Positions 36,727 through 45,250 of a stretch of 50,000 bases of DNA are shown here, piece after piece; positions within the stretch are counted from its first letter, which is position 1, and each line of letters starts with the position of its first letter. Location: assembly GCA_023150895.1 (NCBI GenBank), contig JAKLJY010000045.1, positions 1 to 50,000 of the forward strand, written 5' to 3'. The notes under the pieces are model-generated. The model saw nothing but the letters and a program-made list of their open reading frames with translations, did no database searches and had not been told where the DNA came from. The stretch comes from Myxococcota bacterium (GTDB lineage: Bacteria; Myxococcota_A; Bradymonadia; UBA7976; UBA1532). A program made the translations under genes and the position numbers.

Positions 36727-37766
36727 CACCCCCGAAAGACCGCGATGCGGCGACGGCCCGCATCCTGAAGAACGGCGAGGCGCCGGTCTACCTGCTCCAT
36801 GGCGAAGCGACGTTCCTGACGCGCCGCGCGTTCGAATGGCTGCGGCCCAAGGTCACGGCCGGTTTTCCCGAGGACTTCAACCTCGACCGCTTCGACGCGC
36901 GCGACAAGCTGCCGCTCGACCGCATCGTCGACGCCGCCCGAACGCTCCCGATGATGGCGCCGCGGCGACTCGTTTGGGTGAAGAACGCCGAAGCTCTCTT
37001 CACGGGGCAGTCGGGCAACAATCCGGCGCTGCTGAGGTACCTCGAAGCCCCGGACGCCACGACCTGTCTCGCATTTGTCGCCAACGACGTCGTCGACCGC
37101 CGCGGCAAGCTCTACAAGGCGCTCGAGAAGGTCGCCGTCGTTTTCGAGGCGCGCACGCCGCCCGAGCGGGAGCTCGTGGCGTGGATTACCGCACAAGCGC
37201 ACGAGCGCGGACGAACGATCCTGCCCGACGGCGCGCACCTGCTTGCGGACGCGGTCGGTCGGGATCTCGCCGCCCTCGACGCTGCGCTCGAGCGGCTGTG
37301 CCTCTTCGTCGAGGGGCCGGCGCCGATCGAGCTCGCGCATGTGGAGCAGGTCGTCCCGCACACCCGCTCCCACAGCGTCTGGGAACTCGCCGACGCGGTC
37401 GCCGATCGCAATCTCGGCGCTGCGCTCTCGCACGCCCACGAGCTGCTCGGCCAGGGTGAGCCCGCTCTCAAGATCCTCGGGCTGATCGCGGACCGCGTTC
37501 GCCGTCTGATCCTCGGTCGGGCCGCCCGCGCGGGGGGCGCGACGGTCCAGGAAGCCGCTCAGGCCGCCGGCATCCCGCCATTCAAGGCGAGCGACTTCGG
37601 ACGCCAGATGCAGCGATACAAGGGCGCAGAGCTTCTCGGCGCGCTCGAGCGCCTCGCCGCAGCGGACTGGCAGCTCAAGCGCAGCAAGCTCGACGACGAG
37701 CTTCTTCTCGAGAGCCTCCTGATGGATCTCTGCGCAGGCGAGCCGGAGAAGGCCGACCGCTTCTGA
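36723..37766 (+). CDS. holA: DNA polymerase III delta subunit
   Basis: HolA is the clamp-loader wrench that opens the beta clamp. From GTG 36723 (4-base overlap with lptE) the protein has 347 residues. Family features are APVYLLHGEATFLTRRAFEWL, NLDRFDAR, LPMMAPRRLVWVKNAEALF, LLRYLEAPDATTCLAFVAN, and the C-terminal collar with ALKILGLIADRVRRLILGR and FGRQMQRY. rpsT lies just downstream in convergent orientation, another common holA neighbour. Confidence 0.93.
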   Translation: MTPPKDRDAATARILKNGEAPVYLLHGEATFLTRRAFEWLRPKVTAGFPEDFNLDRFDARDKLPLDRIVDAARTLPMMAPRRLVWVKNAEALFTGQSGNNPALLRYLEAPDATTCLAFVANDVVDRRGKLYKALEKVAVVFEARTPPERELVAWITAQAHERGRTILPDGAHLLADAVGRDLAALDAALERLCLFVEGPAPIELAHVEQVVPHTRSHSVWELADAVADRNLGAALSHAHELLGQGEPALKILGLIADRVRRLILGRAARAGGATVQEAAQAAGIPPFKASDFGRQMQRYKGAELLGALERLAAADWQLKRSKLDDELLLESLLMDLCAGEPEKADRF

Positions 37767-37812
37767 AGCGGTCGGGCGCCCGCGGGGCGGGGCCGGACCT
37801 CGCCCGTGGGGC

Positions 37813-38082
37813 TCAGGCCTTCTTGAGGGCGGCCACGGCCGCGGCGAGGCGGCCGATGCGGCGGGAAGCGTTGTTCTTGTGCAGGATGCCCTTGCTCGCG
37901 GCGGCGCCGAGGGCCTTGGCGGCGTCGGCGAAGGCGGCGTCGGCGGCGGTCGCGTCGTTGGACTCGATCGCGGCCCGCACCTTCTTCACGAGGGTACGGC
38001 AGGTCGACGAGACGTGACGGTTGCGGAGGCGGCGCTTCTCGTTCTGCTTGGCGCGCTTGATGGCGGAGATGTGAGTGGCCAC
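37813..38082 (-). CDS. rpsT: 30S ribosomal protein S20
   Basis: The 89-residue basic protein starts at GTG with ATHISAIKRAKQNEKRRLRN and has KKVRAAIESNDATAAD and GILHKNNASRRIGRLAAAV, clear S20 signatures. A GGGAGAG ribosome site lies 7 bases upstream. The frame is open 25 codons further, but those residues cover the promoter and are not S20-like. Confidence 0.97.
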   Translation of the reverse strand: MATHISAIKRAKQNEKRRLRNRHVSSTCRTLVKKVRAAIESNDATAADAAFADAAKALGAAASKGILHKNNASRRIGRLAAAVAALKKA

Positions 38083-38128
38083 GCGGTCTCTCCCGGGGGG
38101 GCTGGATGGTCGAAAAAATAGACGCGGA

Positions 38129-38157
38129 GTTTTAGGCCGGATTTCGGCCGGCGTCAA
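38129..38157 (-). promoter_or_regulatory. rpsT promoter
   Basis: Minus strand TTGACG (38157-38152), 17-base spacer, TAAAAC (38134-38129); 5 of 6 and 4 of 6 matches. The spacer itself holds a small inverted repeat (GCCGG...CCGGC). The leader to the GTG is about 40 bases and AT-rich. The promoter starts 4 bases after the stop of the upstream lipoprotein gene. Confidence 0.65.
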
Positions 38158-38160
38158 GGC

Positions 38161-39780
38161 TCAGCGACGCTCTCCGCGGAAATCGCCCTGGAAGCCCTGC
38201 GTCCAGCGGCCCTCCTCGAGCTTGTCGATCGTGCGATCCCCATTGGTGTCGCGGAGTTTGCACTCGCCGGACATCTGGAAAGTGCTGACGTCGAGAGACT
38301 CGGCGAGCTGGCGCGTCAGGAAGTTGCCGGCCGCCTCGAGGCCAGACTGACAGGCCTCCTCCACGAAGGGGGCGACGGCGAAACCCAGGAACGGGATCCC
38401 GCTGAGGTAGTCCGCGGCGAGCTCACCGACGGCGTCGCAGGGGATCACCAGGCCGAGGAGTTCACCGAAGCTGTTCACCTCGAGGCGCTGCGGAAGAATG
38501 ACGTGCTCGACGAACCAGAGCACCGCCACGCCGACGTTCAGGTCCAGCGCGTGGTTGCCGATCTCCATCCGGGCCACCGGCCCGAGGGCTTGCGAGACCG
38601 TGGCGTCGAACTCGCTCTGGCTCAGCGCGACACCGAACTCCTGCAGCGCGATGGGGAAGCGGCCGCACTGGTCGTTGCCCGCGGGGCACCCGGCGCGCCA
38701 GATGAAGACGAGCGTGTCCCAGCGATGGGAACCGCGAAGCGTGCAGTTGGCGGCGTCCACCGGGCCGAGCTCCATCGTCCCCTCGATCTCGAGACGTGTG
38801 AGCAAGCCGGAGACGTCCTCGGCGATGATGAGCATCCACTGCGCCCAGTCCGGGGCGTAGTTGTTCACGATGTAGTCGAAGAGATAGTCGACGACGGGCC
38901 CGATGGCGGCGCGGATGACGTCGCCCCAGATGCCGCCGATGCGGTCGGCGATGAGATCGGCCACGAACCCGCCCGGACTCGCGAGGGCCTGTGCGACCTG
39001 GTCGATGACCCCGAACGGGCCGTCGCCGAGAAACCGTGCGGGTTCGTACTGATTGTGCACGGCGTACGTGCCGCGGGTCTCGAGGACGCACTGTCCGCCC
39101 GGGTTCAGGTTGCCGTCCGGATTCCCCGGATCGCCCGGCTCCTCCGGCTGCACCTCTTCGTCCGGGGGCGGAAGCTCCTCGCCGTCCGGCCCGAGCGGCG
39201 GCTGCACCACATCGACCTGATACTGCAGGCCTGCCGCTTCCGCCGCGGTCATCTGAAGGACGAAATGGGTGGGCCGCTGGCCGCCGGTGACCGTGATCTG
39301 CGCGACGCCGAACTGGTTCGTGAGCGCTTCCGTCGAACCGAGGGTGGTCCCGTAGAGTTCCCCGACGGGTTTGAACGCCACCGTCAGCCCCGGAGCGGGC
39401 TGCCCGACATACGTAATCGCCCGCACGCCGACCGTGATGGTCTCGCCAGTGAAGACCTTGAACTTGCCGGGGCCCTCCTGGGTCAGGAAGTAGTCCCGAG
39501 CCTCGTCGAGGTCCGAATTGTCGATCGTCGGTGCTTCGAAGTCCCGGTCCGGGGCGGTGACGTCGCCGGGGCCGATGGACGGAATCCCGCACTCACCGTC
39601 CACCCCGACGGTCAGGCCGTCACGGCAGGCGATCGGCGCCGGTTCGGACTTCGGTTTGCTGGTCGCTTCCGCGCATCCGAAGAGCCCGAACAGGACGAGC
39701 GCCAGGAGCGTCACGGCGCGGGCCGGCCATGCGCAATTCTCGGTCAAGGAAGACGAAGCGGGCAGTCGACGCGGACCCAT
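38161..39780 (-). CDS. Large lipoprotein with Ig-like domain and EF-hand-like end
   Basis: From the ATG at 39780 (GGAGG 5 bases upstream) the product has 539 residues. A lipoprotein signal ends LFGLFGC. Residues about 95-185 look like a bacterial Ig-like (invasin/Big-1) domain: TITVGVRAITYVGQPAPGLT, then TNQFGVAQITVTGG. An acidic Pro/Glu/Gly linker follows, then a long, mostly helical and Cys-containing domain (about 225-500) that I do not recognise. The C-terminus has DTNGDRTIDKLEEG, an EF-hand-type calcium loop. It is probably outer-membrane anchored. A single gene, between the unknown gene 39888-40502 and rpsT. Confidence 0.8.
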   Translation of the reverse strand: MGPRRLPASSSLTENCAWPARAVTLLALVLFGLFGCAEATSKPKSEPAPIACRDGLTVGVDGECGIPSIGPGDVTAPDRDFEAPTIDNSDLDEARDYFLTQEGPGKFKVFTGETITVGVRAITYVGQPAPGLTVAFKPVGELYGTTLGSTEALTNQFGVAQITVTGGQRPTHFVLQMTAAEAAGLQYQVDVVQPPLGPDGEELPPPDEEVQPEEPGDPGNPDGNLNPGGQCVLETRGTYAVHNQYEPARFLGDGPFGVIDQVAQALASPGGFVADLIADRIGGIWGDVIRAAIGPVVDYLFDYIVNNYAPDWAQWMLIIAEDVSGLLTRLEIEGTMELGPVDAANCTLRGSHRWDTLVFIWRAGCPAGNDQCGRFPIALQEFGVALSQSEFDATVSQALGPVARMEIGNHALDLNVGVAVLWFVEHVILPQRLEVNSFGELLGLVIPCDAVGELAADYLSGIPFLGFAVAPFVEEACQSGLEAAGNFLTRQLAESLDVSTFQMSGECKLRDTNGDRTIDKLEEGRWTQGFQGDFRGERR

Positions 39781-39887
39781 GGTCCCCTCCGACGGTAGAA
39801 TTCTCGCGGTTCTGAACAATGAGCGTACTGCTCGGCCCCATCAGCATGCAAGAAGCGTGTCCTCGGGCCGGGCGGCCACGCAGGCCG

Positions 39888-40502
39888 TCATTGGGGTCCC
39901 GTGGGGACAATCGACCCCGGCGCAGCACCGGCCTCCCGGGGCGCCGGGACCCAGGCGGATGCGACCTCGAGGGGACGATTCGTGACCAGGACGAACAGAC
40001 GGGCCCCGCGGCGCCAGAGCAACAGCCGGCGATCTCCGCCCGGTTCCTCGTACTCGTATCGACTCCACTCGCTCTGGAAGGGCCCGGCGTGGGCGCCCAG
40101 CAGTGGTGGGGCGGCGCTCGGTCCGATGACGAGCAGCGCGCGGGCAGCGCCGGCCTCGTGTGCGCTCACGACGACGGGGACCCCCTCGATGGAGGCCACG
40201 CTGCCCCCGATCCACGGCAGGTCGATGGCCGGCATCGGGGCGTCCGTGACGAAGCGGGTCTCGCCGGGTGGCGCCTCGAAGCGCCATCGGACGAAGGGCG
40301 GCAGCCCGGTCGGCTGCGGGTCGCTCGCGAACCCGCGACGTCCGCTCCGCCACTCCGCGTCGAAGTCCAGCGCGATGCGAGCCATCGGCACGATGGGACC
40401 CCCCGGCCCCTGTGCACGCCAGATCCGCGCGCCGAGCAGCAGCAATCCGGCAGCGAAGAGAAATGCCATGGGGGCCCACCGACGGACTTCCGCTCGGACC
40501 AT
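39888..40502 (-). CDS. Membrane-anchored protein of unknown function
   Basis: The ATG at 40502 has a GGAGG 5 bases upstream and gives 204 residues; an in-frame ATG at 40526 is less likely. One N-terminal helix (MAFLFAAGLLLLGARIW) is followed by a beta-rich domain. That domain has RWRFEAPPGETRFVTDAP, VPVVVSAHEAGAARALLVIG and RLLLWRRGARLFVLVTNRPL, and looks periplasmic. No family is recognised. It is transcribed towards the large lipoprotein gene (107 bases away). Confidence 0.72.
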   Translation of the reverse strand: MVRAEVRRWAPMAFLFAAGLLLLGARIWRAQGPGGPIVPMARIALDFDAEWRSGRRGFASDPQPTGLPPFVRWRFEAPPGETRFVTDAPMPAIDLPWIGGSVASIEGVPVVVSAHEAGAARALLVIGPSAAPPLLGAHAGPFQSEWSRYEYEEPGGDRRLLLWRRGARLFVLVTNRPLEVASAWVPAPREAGAAPGSIVPTGPQ

Positions 40503-40612
40503 GCCGACCTCCGCGCAGCGGCGCATGTGCGCCGCACAGGCCGGTGTTTCGCCCGGTCCGGGTGGAAAAGCAAGCCGCGCGCGGCCCGCACCGGGCCACG
40601 ATCACCACTTTT

Positions 40613-40641
40613 TTGACGGCGGCGTCCGGTCGGGATAAACG
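40613..40641 (+). promoter_or_regulatory. Candidate promoter of the PilZ gene
   Basis: TTGACG (40613-40618), 17-base spacer, TAAACG (40636-40641). It is the same type as the rpsT and prolyl isomerase promoters. The leader to the ATG at 40707 would be about 60 bases. The rest of 40503-40706 contains no gene. Confidence 0.5.
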
Positions 40642-40706
40642 TAGGCGCAGATGTAGGTGTTGGTGTTGAAACGTGCGGCAGTGGCCGCCCAGCCGAGGAA
40701 GCCCCG

Positions 40707-41105
40707 ATGACGACCACCGAGCTGTTGCGCAACCTGCCTTTCGTCCGCGTCGCCGAACCCGTCCGCTTCCCGCCCGGGACCGGGGCAGGACAGCGGACCT
40801 CGCCCCGCCGCCTCCTGCGGGCGGACGCTCGCGTTCGGGACGCAGCCGGCGAGGATGGTCCGCTGCCCCTCGAGGTCGACGAGGTCAGCGCGACGGGCGC
40901 GTTCGTCCTGAGCGACCTGCTCCTGCCCGTCGGCGCGACGGTCGAGATCGCGTTCAACCTCCCGCTCTGTGACGACGACGTCGTGGCCACAGGGCGCGTG
41001 GTGCGCGTCGAAGAGCGTGGCGGCCGGCCGGGCATGGGGATCCACTTCGACCGGATGGCCGGCGGCGCACGGGCGAGCCTGCGGGCCTACACCACCTGGC
41101 AGTGA
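40707..41105 (+). CDS. PilZ-domain protein
   Basis: The 132-residue single-domain protein has the two PilZ c-di-GMP-binding elements. These are RRLLR (residues 34-38) for RxxxR, and [10 protein letters not shown] (about 58-67) for the [D/N]xSxxG motif. A barrel follows ([38 protein letters not shown]). PilZ proteins alter partner activity on binding c-di-GMP. It lies 89 bases upstream of the BMC operon on the same strand, so co-regulation is possible, but a separate promoter seems to serve the BMC genes. Confidence 0.88.
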   Translation: MTTTELLRNLPFVRVAEPVRFPPGTGAGQRTSPRRLLRADARVRDAAGEDGPLPLEVDEVSATGAFVLSDLLLPVGATVEIAFNLPLCDDDVVATGRVVRVEERGGRPGMGIHFDRMAGGARASLRAYTTWQ

Positions 41106-41132
41106 CCGGCCGATTCCGGTCCCGCAACGGCC

Positions 41133-41161
41133 TTTACCGTCTCCGGGGCCTGTGCTAGCGT
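41133..41161 (+). promoter_or_regulatory. Candidate promoter of the BMC operon
   Basis: TTTACC (41133-41138), 17-base spacer, TAGCGT (41156-41161), preceded by TGTGC as a possible extended -10. It is located 28 bases after the PilZ stop, with a leader of about 27 bases before the first BMC-T ATG. Confidence 0.45.
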
Positions 41162-41194
41162 CCGGCCGAAATTTCGTCCCGGAGTCCGGCCCCG

Positions 41195-41833
41195 ATGAGC
41201 ATCACGCTGCGCACGTTCGTCTTCCTCGACAGCTTGCAGCCCCAATTGACGAGCTACATCGGCAAGACTTCGCGCGGCTTCCTGCCCATCCCCGAGATGG
41301 CGTCGCTGTGGGTCGAGATTGCCCCGGGCATCGCCATCAACCGCATCACCGACGTTGCGCTCAAGGCCACGGCGGTTCAGCCGGCGGTCCAGGTGGTCGA
41401 ACGCGCCTACGGCGTCCTCGAGGTCCATGCGATGGACAAAGGCGACGTCGAGAACGCGGGGCGCGCCATCCTCGACGGCCTCGGCTGCAAGGCTGAAGAG
41501 CGGATGAAACCCAAGGTGGTCTCCAACCAGATCATCCGCGCGGTCGAGCCCTACCAGACCCAGCTCATCAACCGGAACAGCGCCGGCATGATGATCCTGC
41601 CCGGTCAGTCGCTCTTCATCCTCGAGACGGTCCCCGCTGCGTATGTCACCCTCGCGGCCAACGAGGCCGAAAAGGCGGCGAACGTCTCCCTGGTCGACAT
41701 CCGCCCGGTGGGCGCCTTCGGGCGGCTCTACCTCTCGGGCACCGAAGCTGAGATCGACGCGGCCGCCCGAGCGGCGATTGCCGCGCTCGAGGGCGTCTCC
41801 GGCGTCGAACCGCCGGCCTTCAAGGACGCCTGA
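41195..41833 (+). CDS. BMC-T shell protein (tandem BMC domains, double-layer type)
   Basis: This 212-residue trimeric shell protein has two permuted BMC domains (about 1-105 and 106-205). The repeated cores are seen in [20 protein letters not shown] and [20 protein letters not shown] in the first half, and in [20 protein letters not shown] and [20 protein letters not shown] in the second. From memory it closely resembles the Haliangium ochraceum BMC-T protein HO_5816, whose trimers stack face to face and can gate a large central pore. GGAG lies about 10 bases before the ATG. It is the first gene of the BMC operon. Confidence 0.92.
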   Translation: MSITLRTFVFLDSLQPQLTSYIGKTSRGFLPIPEMASLWVEIAPGIAINRITDVALKATAVQPAVQVVERAYGVLEVHAMDKGDVENAGRAILDGLGCKAEERMKPKVVSNQIIRAVEPYQTQLINRNSAGMMILPGQSLFILETVPAAYVTLAANEAEKAANVSLVDIRPVGAFGRLYLSGTEAEIDAAARAAIAALEGVSGVEPPAFKDA

Positions 41834-41890
41834 TTTCCGCCCACGAGCAGTGCGGCGACCCCCTGAGTTCAATTCAGAATCACGAGTGAC

Positions 41891-41897
41891 GAGGAGG
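41891..41897 (+). promoter_or_regulatory. Very strong ribosome binding site for BMC-H
   Basis: GAGGAGG lies 5 bases before the BMC-H ATG, in an AT-richer 69-base gap. It is clearly stronger than the sites of the other shell genes and probably sets the high BMC-H ratio. A weak -10-like CAGAAT nearby could add an internal promoter, but I could not find a -35. Confidence 0.7.
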
Positions 41898-41902
41898 AAA
41901 CA

Positions 41903-42193
41903 ATGGCGGACGCGCTGGGCATGATCGAGACCAAGGGCTTCGTGGCCATGGTCGAGGCGGCGGACGCGATGGTGAAGGCGGCGAAGGTCGAGCTCGTCGG
42001 CTTCGAAAAGATCGGCGGCGGCTACACCACCGCGATCGTTCGGGGAGACGTTGCGGCGGTCAAGGCGGCCACCGAGGCCGGCGCGCGAGCGGCCGAACGC
42101 GTCGGCGAGCTCGTCTCGGTCCACGTCATCCCGCGGCCCCACGCCAACATCGACGGCGTGCTGCCCCTCGGTCGCGCCACGTCGGGGACGTAA
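41903..42193 (+). CDS. BMC-H hexameric shell protein
   Basis: The 96-residue single BMC domain begins [20 protein letters not shown], continues [20 protein letters not shown] and [20 protein letters not shown], and ends [19 protein letters not shown]. Hexamers of this protein tile the flat facets of microcompartments. From memory it is near-identical to the H. ochraceum BMC-H protein HO_5815. It is the only BMC-H in the operon and has the best ribosome site. Confidence 0.97.
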   Translation: MADALGMIETKGFVAMVEAADAMVKAAKVELVGFEKIGGGYTTAIVRGDVAAVKAATEAGARAAERVGELVSVHVIPRPHANIDGVLPLGRATSGT

Positions 42194-42199
42194 CCCCCC

Positions 42200-42493
42200 A
42201 TGGTCATCGGCAAGGTCATCGGCACGGTCGTGGCGTCCCGCAAGGAGACCGAGCTCTCCGGGCTCAAGCTCCTCGCGGTGGCGCCCATCGACGTCCGGAC
42301 CGGAGCGGTCAAGGACGGAGGCGTCGTGGCCGTGGACGCCGTGGGGGCCGGGGTGGGGGAGGTCGTGCTCTACGCGAGCGGCTCCTCGGCCCGGCAGACC
42401 ACGGTCACCCAGAACCGACCCGTGGACGCCACCATCATGGCCATCGTCGACATCCTCGAAGTGGGCGGCGACGTCCTCTATCGCAAGGACTGA
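42200..42493 (+). CDS. BMC-P pentameric vertex protein (EutN/CcmL family)
   Basis: The 97-residue product opens [20 protein letters not shown], then [20 protein letters not shown] and [20 protein letters not shown], and ends [20 protein letters not shown], the full EutN/CcmL pattern. Pentamers cap the twelve vertices of the shell. It follows BMC-H after 6 bases. Only one BMC-P gene is present here. Confidence 0.96.
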   Translation: MVIGKVIGTVVASRKETELSGLKLLAVAPIDVRTGAVKDGGVVAVDAVGAGVGEVVLYASGSSARQTTVTQNRPVDATIMAIVDILEVGGDVLYRKD

Positions 42494-42536
42494 CACGCTG
42501 CCTCCGGCCGTCGGGCCGGCCTGAACAGGATTCGCC

Positions 42537-43982
42537 GTGGACGAACGTCGCATCGCGAACATCGTCGAGCAGGTGGTCGCCCGCCTCGCCTCGGACGGGA
42601 CTCTGGCCCCGGGTGCCCTCGGGGCGCCCGCCATTCTGCGGCACGGTCGCGGGAGCGGCGGTGTCGAGACCTCCGGTCTCGGCGTCCACCCGACGGTCGA
42701 CGCCGCGGTCGAGTCTGCGCGCCGCGGCTTCGAGGCGTTGCACCAATGCAGCCTTGCGGATCGCGGGCGGTTCATCGCCGCGCTGCGTGCCGTCACGCTG
42801 AGCGAACTCGAGAACATCTCCCGGCTGGCCGTCCAGGAGTCGGGCCTCGGTCGCTACGAAGACAAGCTCGCAAAGAACCGGCTCGTCGCCGAGAAGACCC
42901 CGGGCACGGAGGCCCTCGTCCCGACCGCGTGGACGGGCGACGACGGGTTGACGCTGGTCGAGTGGGCGCCTTACGGCGTCATCGGCAGCATCACCCCGAC
43001 GACCAACCCGACCGAAACCATCCTGAACAACGGCATCGGGATGGTCGCCGCCGGAAACGCCATCGTCTTCAACACGCACCCTTCGGCGAAGAAGGTCAGC
43101 GCCTACTTCATCGACAAGCTCAATCGAGCGGTCCAGGGGGTCGGCGGCCCGCCGAACCTCTTCAACTGCGTCGCCGAACCGACGATCGAGTCCGCCGGTC
43201 AGTTGATGAAGCACCCCGGCATCCGTCTGATCGTGGTGACGGGCGGTGGCGCGGTGGTCAAGGCGGCCATGACGTGCGGCAAGCGCGCGATCGCGGCCGG
43301 CCCCGGCAACCCCCCGGTCGTCGTCGATGAGACGGCGGACATCGCGAAGGCCGCCCGGGACCTCGTTTTCGGCGCCTCGCTCGACAACAACATCATCTGC
43401 ATCGTCGAGAAAGAGGTCATCGCGGTGGCCGACATCGCCGACCGTCTCAAGAAGGAGATGAAGGCGAACAAGGCGGTCGAGGTCTCCGGCCAGGATCTCA
43501 AGCGGCTCGAGAAGCTGCTCATCACGCCCGACAACCACGTCAATCGCGACTACATCGGCAAGGACGCCGCGCTCATCTTGCGGGACGCCGGCATCCGCGT
43601 CCCCGACGATACGCGACTCGGCTTCGCCGAGGTCGACGAGGGCCACCCGTTCGTCCAGCACGAGATGTTGCTGCCGGTCGTCGGCTTTGTCCGCGTACCC
43701 GACGCGGATACGGCGATTGCCTGCGCAAAGCGCTGCGAACACGGCTACGGCCACACGGCGGTCATTCACTCGAACAACGTCGCGACGCTCGCGAAGTACG
43801 CACGCGAGATGAACACCTCGATCACGGTCAAGAACGCGCCGAGTGCCGCGGGGACCGGTCTCGGCGGCGAGGGGCACACCTCCTGGACGATTGCCAGTCC
43901 GACGGGCGAGGGCATGACCTTCGCCCCGCATTTCGCGCGTTCGCGCCGGTGCGTCCTGAAGGACGCTTTCCGTATCGTCTGA
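42537..43982 (+). CDS. CoA-acylating aldehyde dehydrogenase (PduP/EutE type), BMC cargo
   Basis: The enzyme oxidises an aldehyde to acyl-CoA with NAD+. The 481-residue product has catalytic Cys288 ([12 protein letters not shown]) and [20 protein letters not shown] and [20 protein letters not shown] for cofactor binding. The first 18 residues ([18 protein letters not shown]) form an amphipathic helix with hydrophobics at 6, 9, 10, 13, 14 and 17, separated by a Gly/Ala linker. This is like the encapsulation peptides of PduP. The start is GTG with AGGA 6 bases upstream. No phosphotransacylase, alcohol dehydrogenase or aldehyde-producing enzyme is adjacent, so the substrate cannot be named. Confidence 0.93.
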   Translation: MDERRIANIVEQVVARLASDGTLAPGALGAPAILRHGRGSGGVETSGLGVHPTVDAAVESARRGFEALHQCSLADRGRFIAALRAVTLSELENISRLAVQESGLGRYEDKLAKNRLVAEKTPGTEALVPTAWTGDDGLTLVEWAPYGVIGSITPTTNPTETILNNGIGMVAAGNAIVFNTHPSAKKVSAYFIDKLNRAVQGVGGPPNLFNCVAEPTIESAGQLMKHPGIRLIVVTGGGAVVKAAMTCGKRAIAAGPGNPPVVVDETADIAKAARDLVFGASLDNNIICIVEKEVIAVADIADRLKKEMKANKAVEVSGQDLKRLEKLLITPDNHVNRDYIGKDAALILRDAGIRVPDDTRLGFAEVDEGHPFVQHEMLLPVVGFVRVPDADTAIACAKRCEHGYGHTAVIHSNNVATLAKYAREMNTSITVKNAPSAAGTGLGGEGHTSWTIASPTGEGMTFAPHFARSRRCVLKDAFRIV

Positions 43983-44530
43983 TGTCCTTCGAACCGGCCC
44001 TGGGGCTCATCGAGCTCTGCTCCATCGCTCGCGGCGTGTACTGCTGCGACGCCGTGGTCAAGCGTGCCCCGGTCCGCCTCGTCCATGCCGGTTCGACGCA
44101 CCCCGGCAAGTACACCATCCTGCTCCGTGGTGGCGTGGACGAGGTCGTCGAGTCACTTGCGGCGGGCAAGGCGGCGGCGGGCGATGCCTTGATCGACCTC
44201 GTGCTGCTGCCGAACCCGCACGATGACCTCCTCGCCATTCTCGGCGGCGCCGCCGCGCCTGCGCTCGAGGCGCTCGGCGTGCTCGAGACCTACGGGGTCG
44301 CGTCGACGATTCGAGGGGCGGACGCCGCACTGAAAGCGGGAGAGGTCCGCGCCGTGTCCATCGGTCTGGCGCGGGACCTGGGCGGCAAGGGCTTCTTTAT
44401 GTTCACCGGCGCGTTGCACGACGTCGAGGCGGCCTTCGAGGCCGGCAAGGCGGCGATCGGCGCCGGCCTCCTCGCCGGAGCGGAGATCATCGCCAACCCG
44501 CATCCGGATGTCGCAGTCGGTCTCGGCTGA
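43982..44530 (+). CDS. BMC-T shell protein (tandem BMC domains, single-layer type)
   Basis: The 182-residue product has two BMC domains: ALGLIELCSIARGVYCCDAV (start of the first) and LGVLETYGVASTIRGADAAL (start of the second). These are followed by GKYTILLRGGVDEVVESLAA and GKGFFMFTGALHDVEAAFEA. It resembles H. ochraceum HO_5812. The CC pair near residues 21-22 is noteworthy. Its ATG overlaps the aldehyde dehydrogenase stop by 1 base (TGATG). It is the last gene of the BMC operon, 18 bases from a convergent gene. Confidence 0.93.
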   Translation: MSFEPALGLIELCSIARGVYCCDAVVKRAPVRLVHAGSTHPGKYTILLRGGVDEVVESLAAGKAAAGDALIDLVLLPNPHDDLLAILGGAAAPALEALGVLETYGVASTIRGADAALKAGEVRAVSIGLARDLGGKGFFMFTGALHDVEAAFEAGKAAIGAGLLAGAEIIANPHPDVAVGLG

Positions 44531-44548
44531 AGGATCGGCGCGCGTCGG

Positions 44549-45250
44549 CTACAGGCTGTCGAGGACGGAGTCGAGCTGCGCGTCGGCGCGCGTCTTCTTC
44601 CGGTTGGCCGGCGGTGCGGTGCGTGCCTTCGGCTGGGCGCTCGAGACGGTCCGCCGGGGTCCGAAAACGGAGTCGAGATCGTCACTGCGCGGGCGGGCGG
44701 CCTTCTGCCCCCGGCCTCCCCGTTGGGGCGCGCCCTTCGCCGACTTCCGGACGGGAGGCGGCTCGGTGAACGCCGTCGGCTCGGCCGCGGTGGCCGCGGG
44801 CCCGGCCGGGGCGGTGGTGGTCGGGGGCGGTGCGGCCACACTCGCAACCGTCGGGGCAATGGCCGCGGGGGCCACCACCAGCGATGGGACATCACCTGCA
44901 GGGGCCGGGCGCAACGTGACATACGCTGCCGCGGCGCCGGCGATGGCGACGAGGAGCCCTGCGCCGAGCAACCAGGCCCCGGGCCGGCGAGGCTTCGCGT
45001 CGCCTTGACCCATCCGGCTGGCGTCGAGCATCTCCTCGCGCCAGCGGGCCTCACGCGTGGCCCGAAGCTCGGCGGCCGATGGCACCGGGGCGCTCGGCGG
45101 CGCGGTCGGGGGCGCGGCATCGGTCGTGGCCGCTGCCCGGGGTGTCGGGCGAGCCGTTCGACCCTGCTCCCCCGTCTGGAGGATCGCCTGAATCTCGGAG
45201 AGCGACGCGACGACCGAATCCTCGGGAAGGCGTCTGGAGGCAGGGGGCAT
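44549..45250 (-). CDS. Single-pass membrane protein with Ala/Pro-rich tail, unknown function
   Basis: The 233-residue protein has about 80 cytoplasmic residues and one membrane helix (PGAWLLGAGLLVAIAGAAAAYV, about residues 90-110). A long Ala/Pro/Thr-rich region follows, with a basic end that contains two similar acidic motifs (DDLDSVFG and AQLDSVLDSL). The GAGG ribosome site is 8 bases before the ATG. It lies 120 bases downstream of the stator genes on the same strand. The domain plan resembles envelope-spanning or regulatory proteins, but no family is recognised. Confidence 0.7.
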   Translation of the reverse strand: MPPASRRLPEDSVVASLSEIQAILQTGEQGRTARPTPRAAATTDAAPPTAPPSAPVPSAAELRATREARWREEMLDASRMGQGDAKPRRPGAWLLGAGLLVAIAGAAAAYVTLRPAPAGDVPSLVVAPAAIAPTVASVAAPPPTTTAPAGPAATAAEPTAFTEPPPVRKSAKGAPQRGGRGQKAARPRSDDLDSVFGPRRTVSSAQPKARTAPPANRKKTRADAQLDSVLDSL

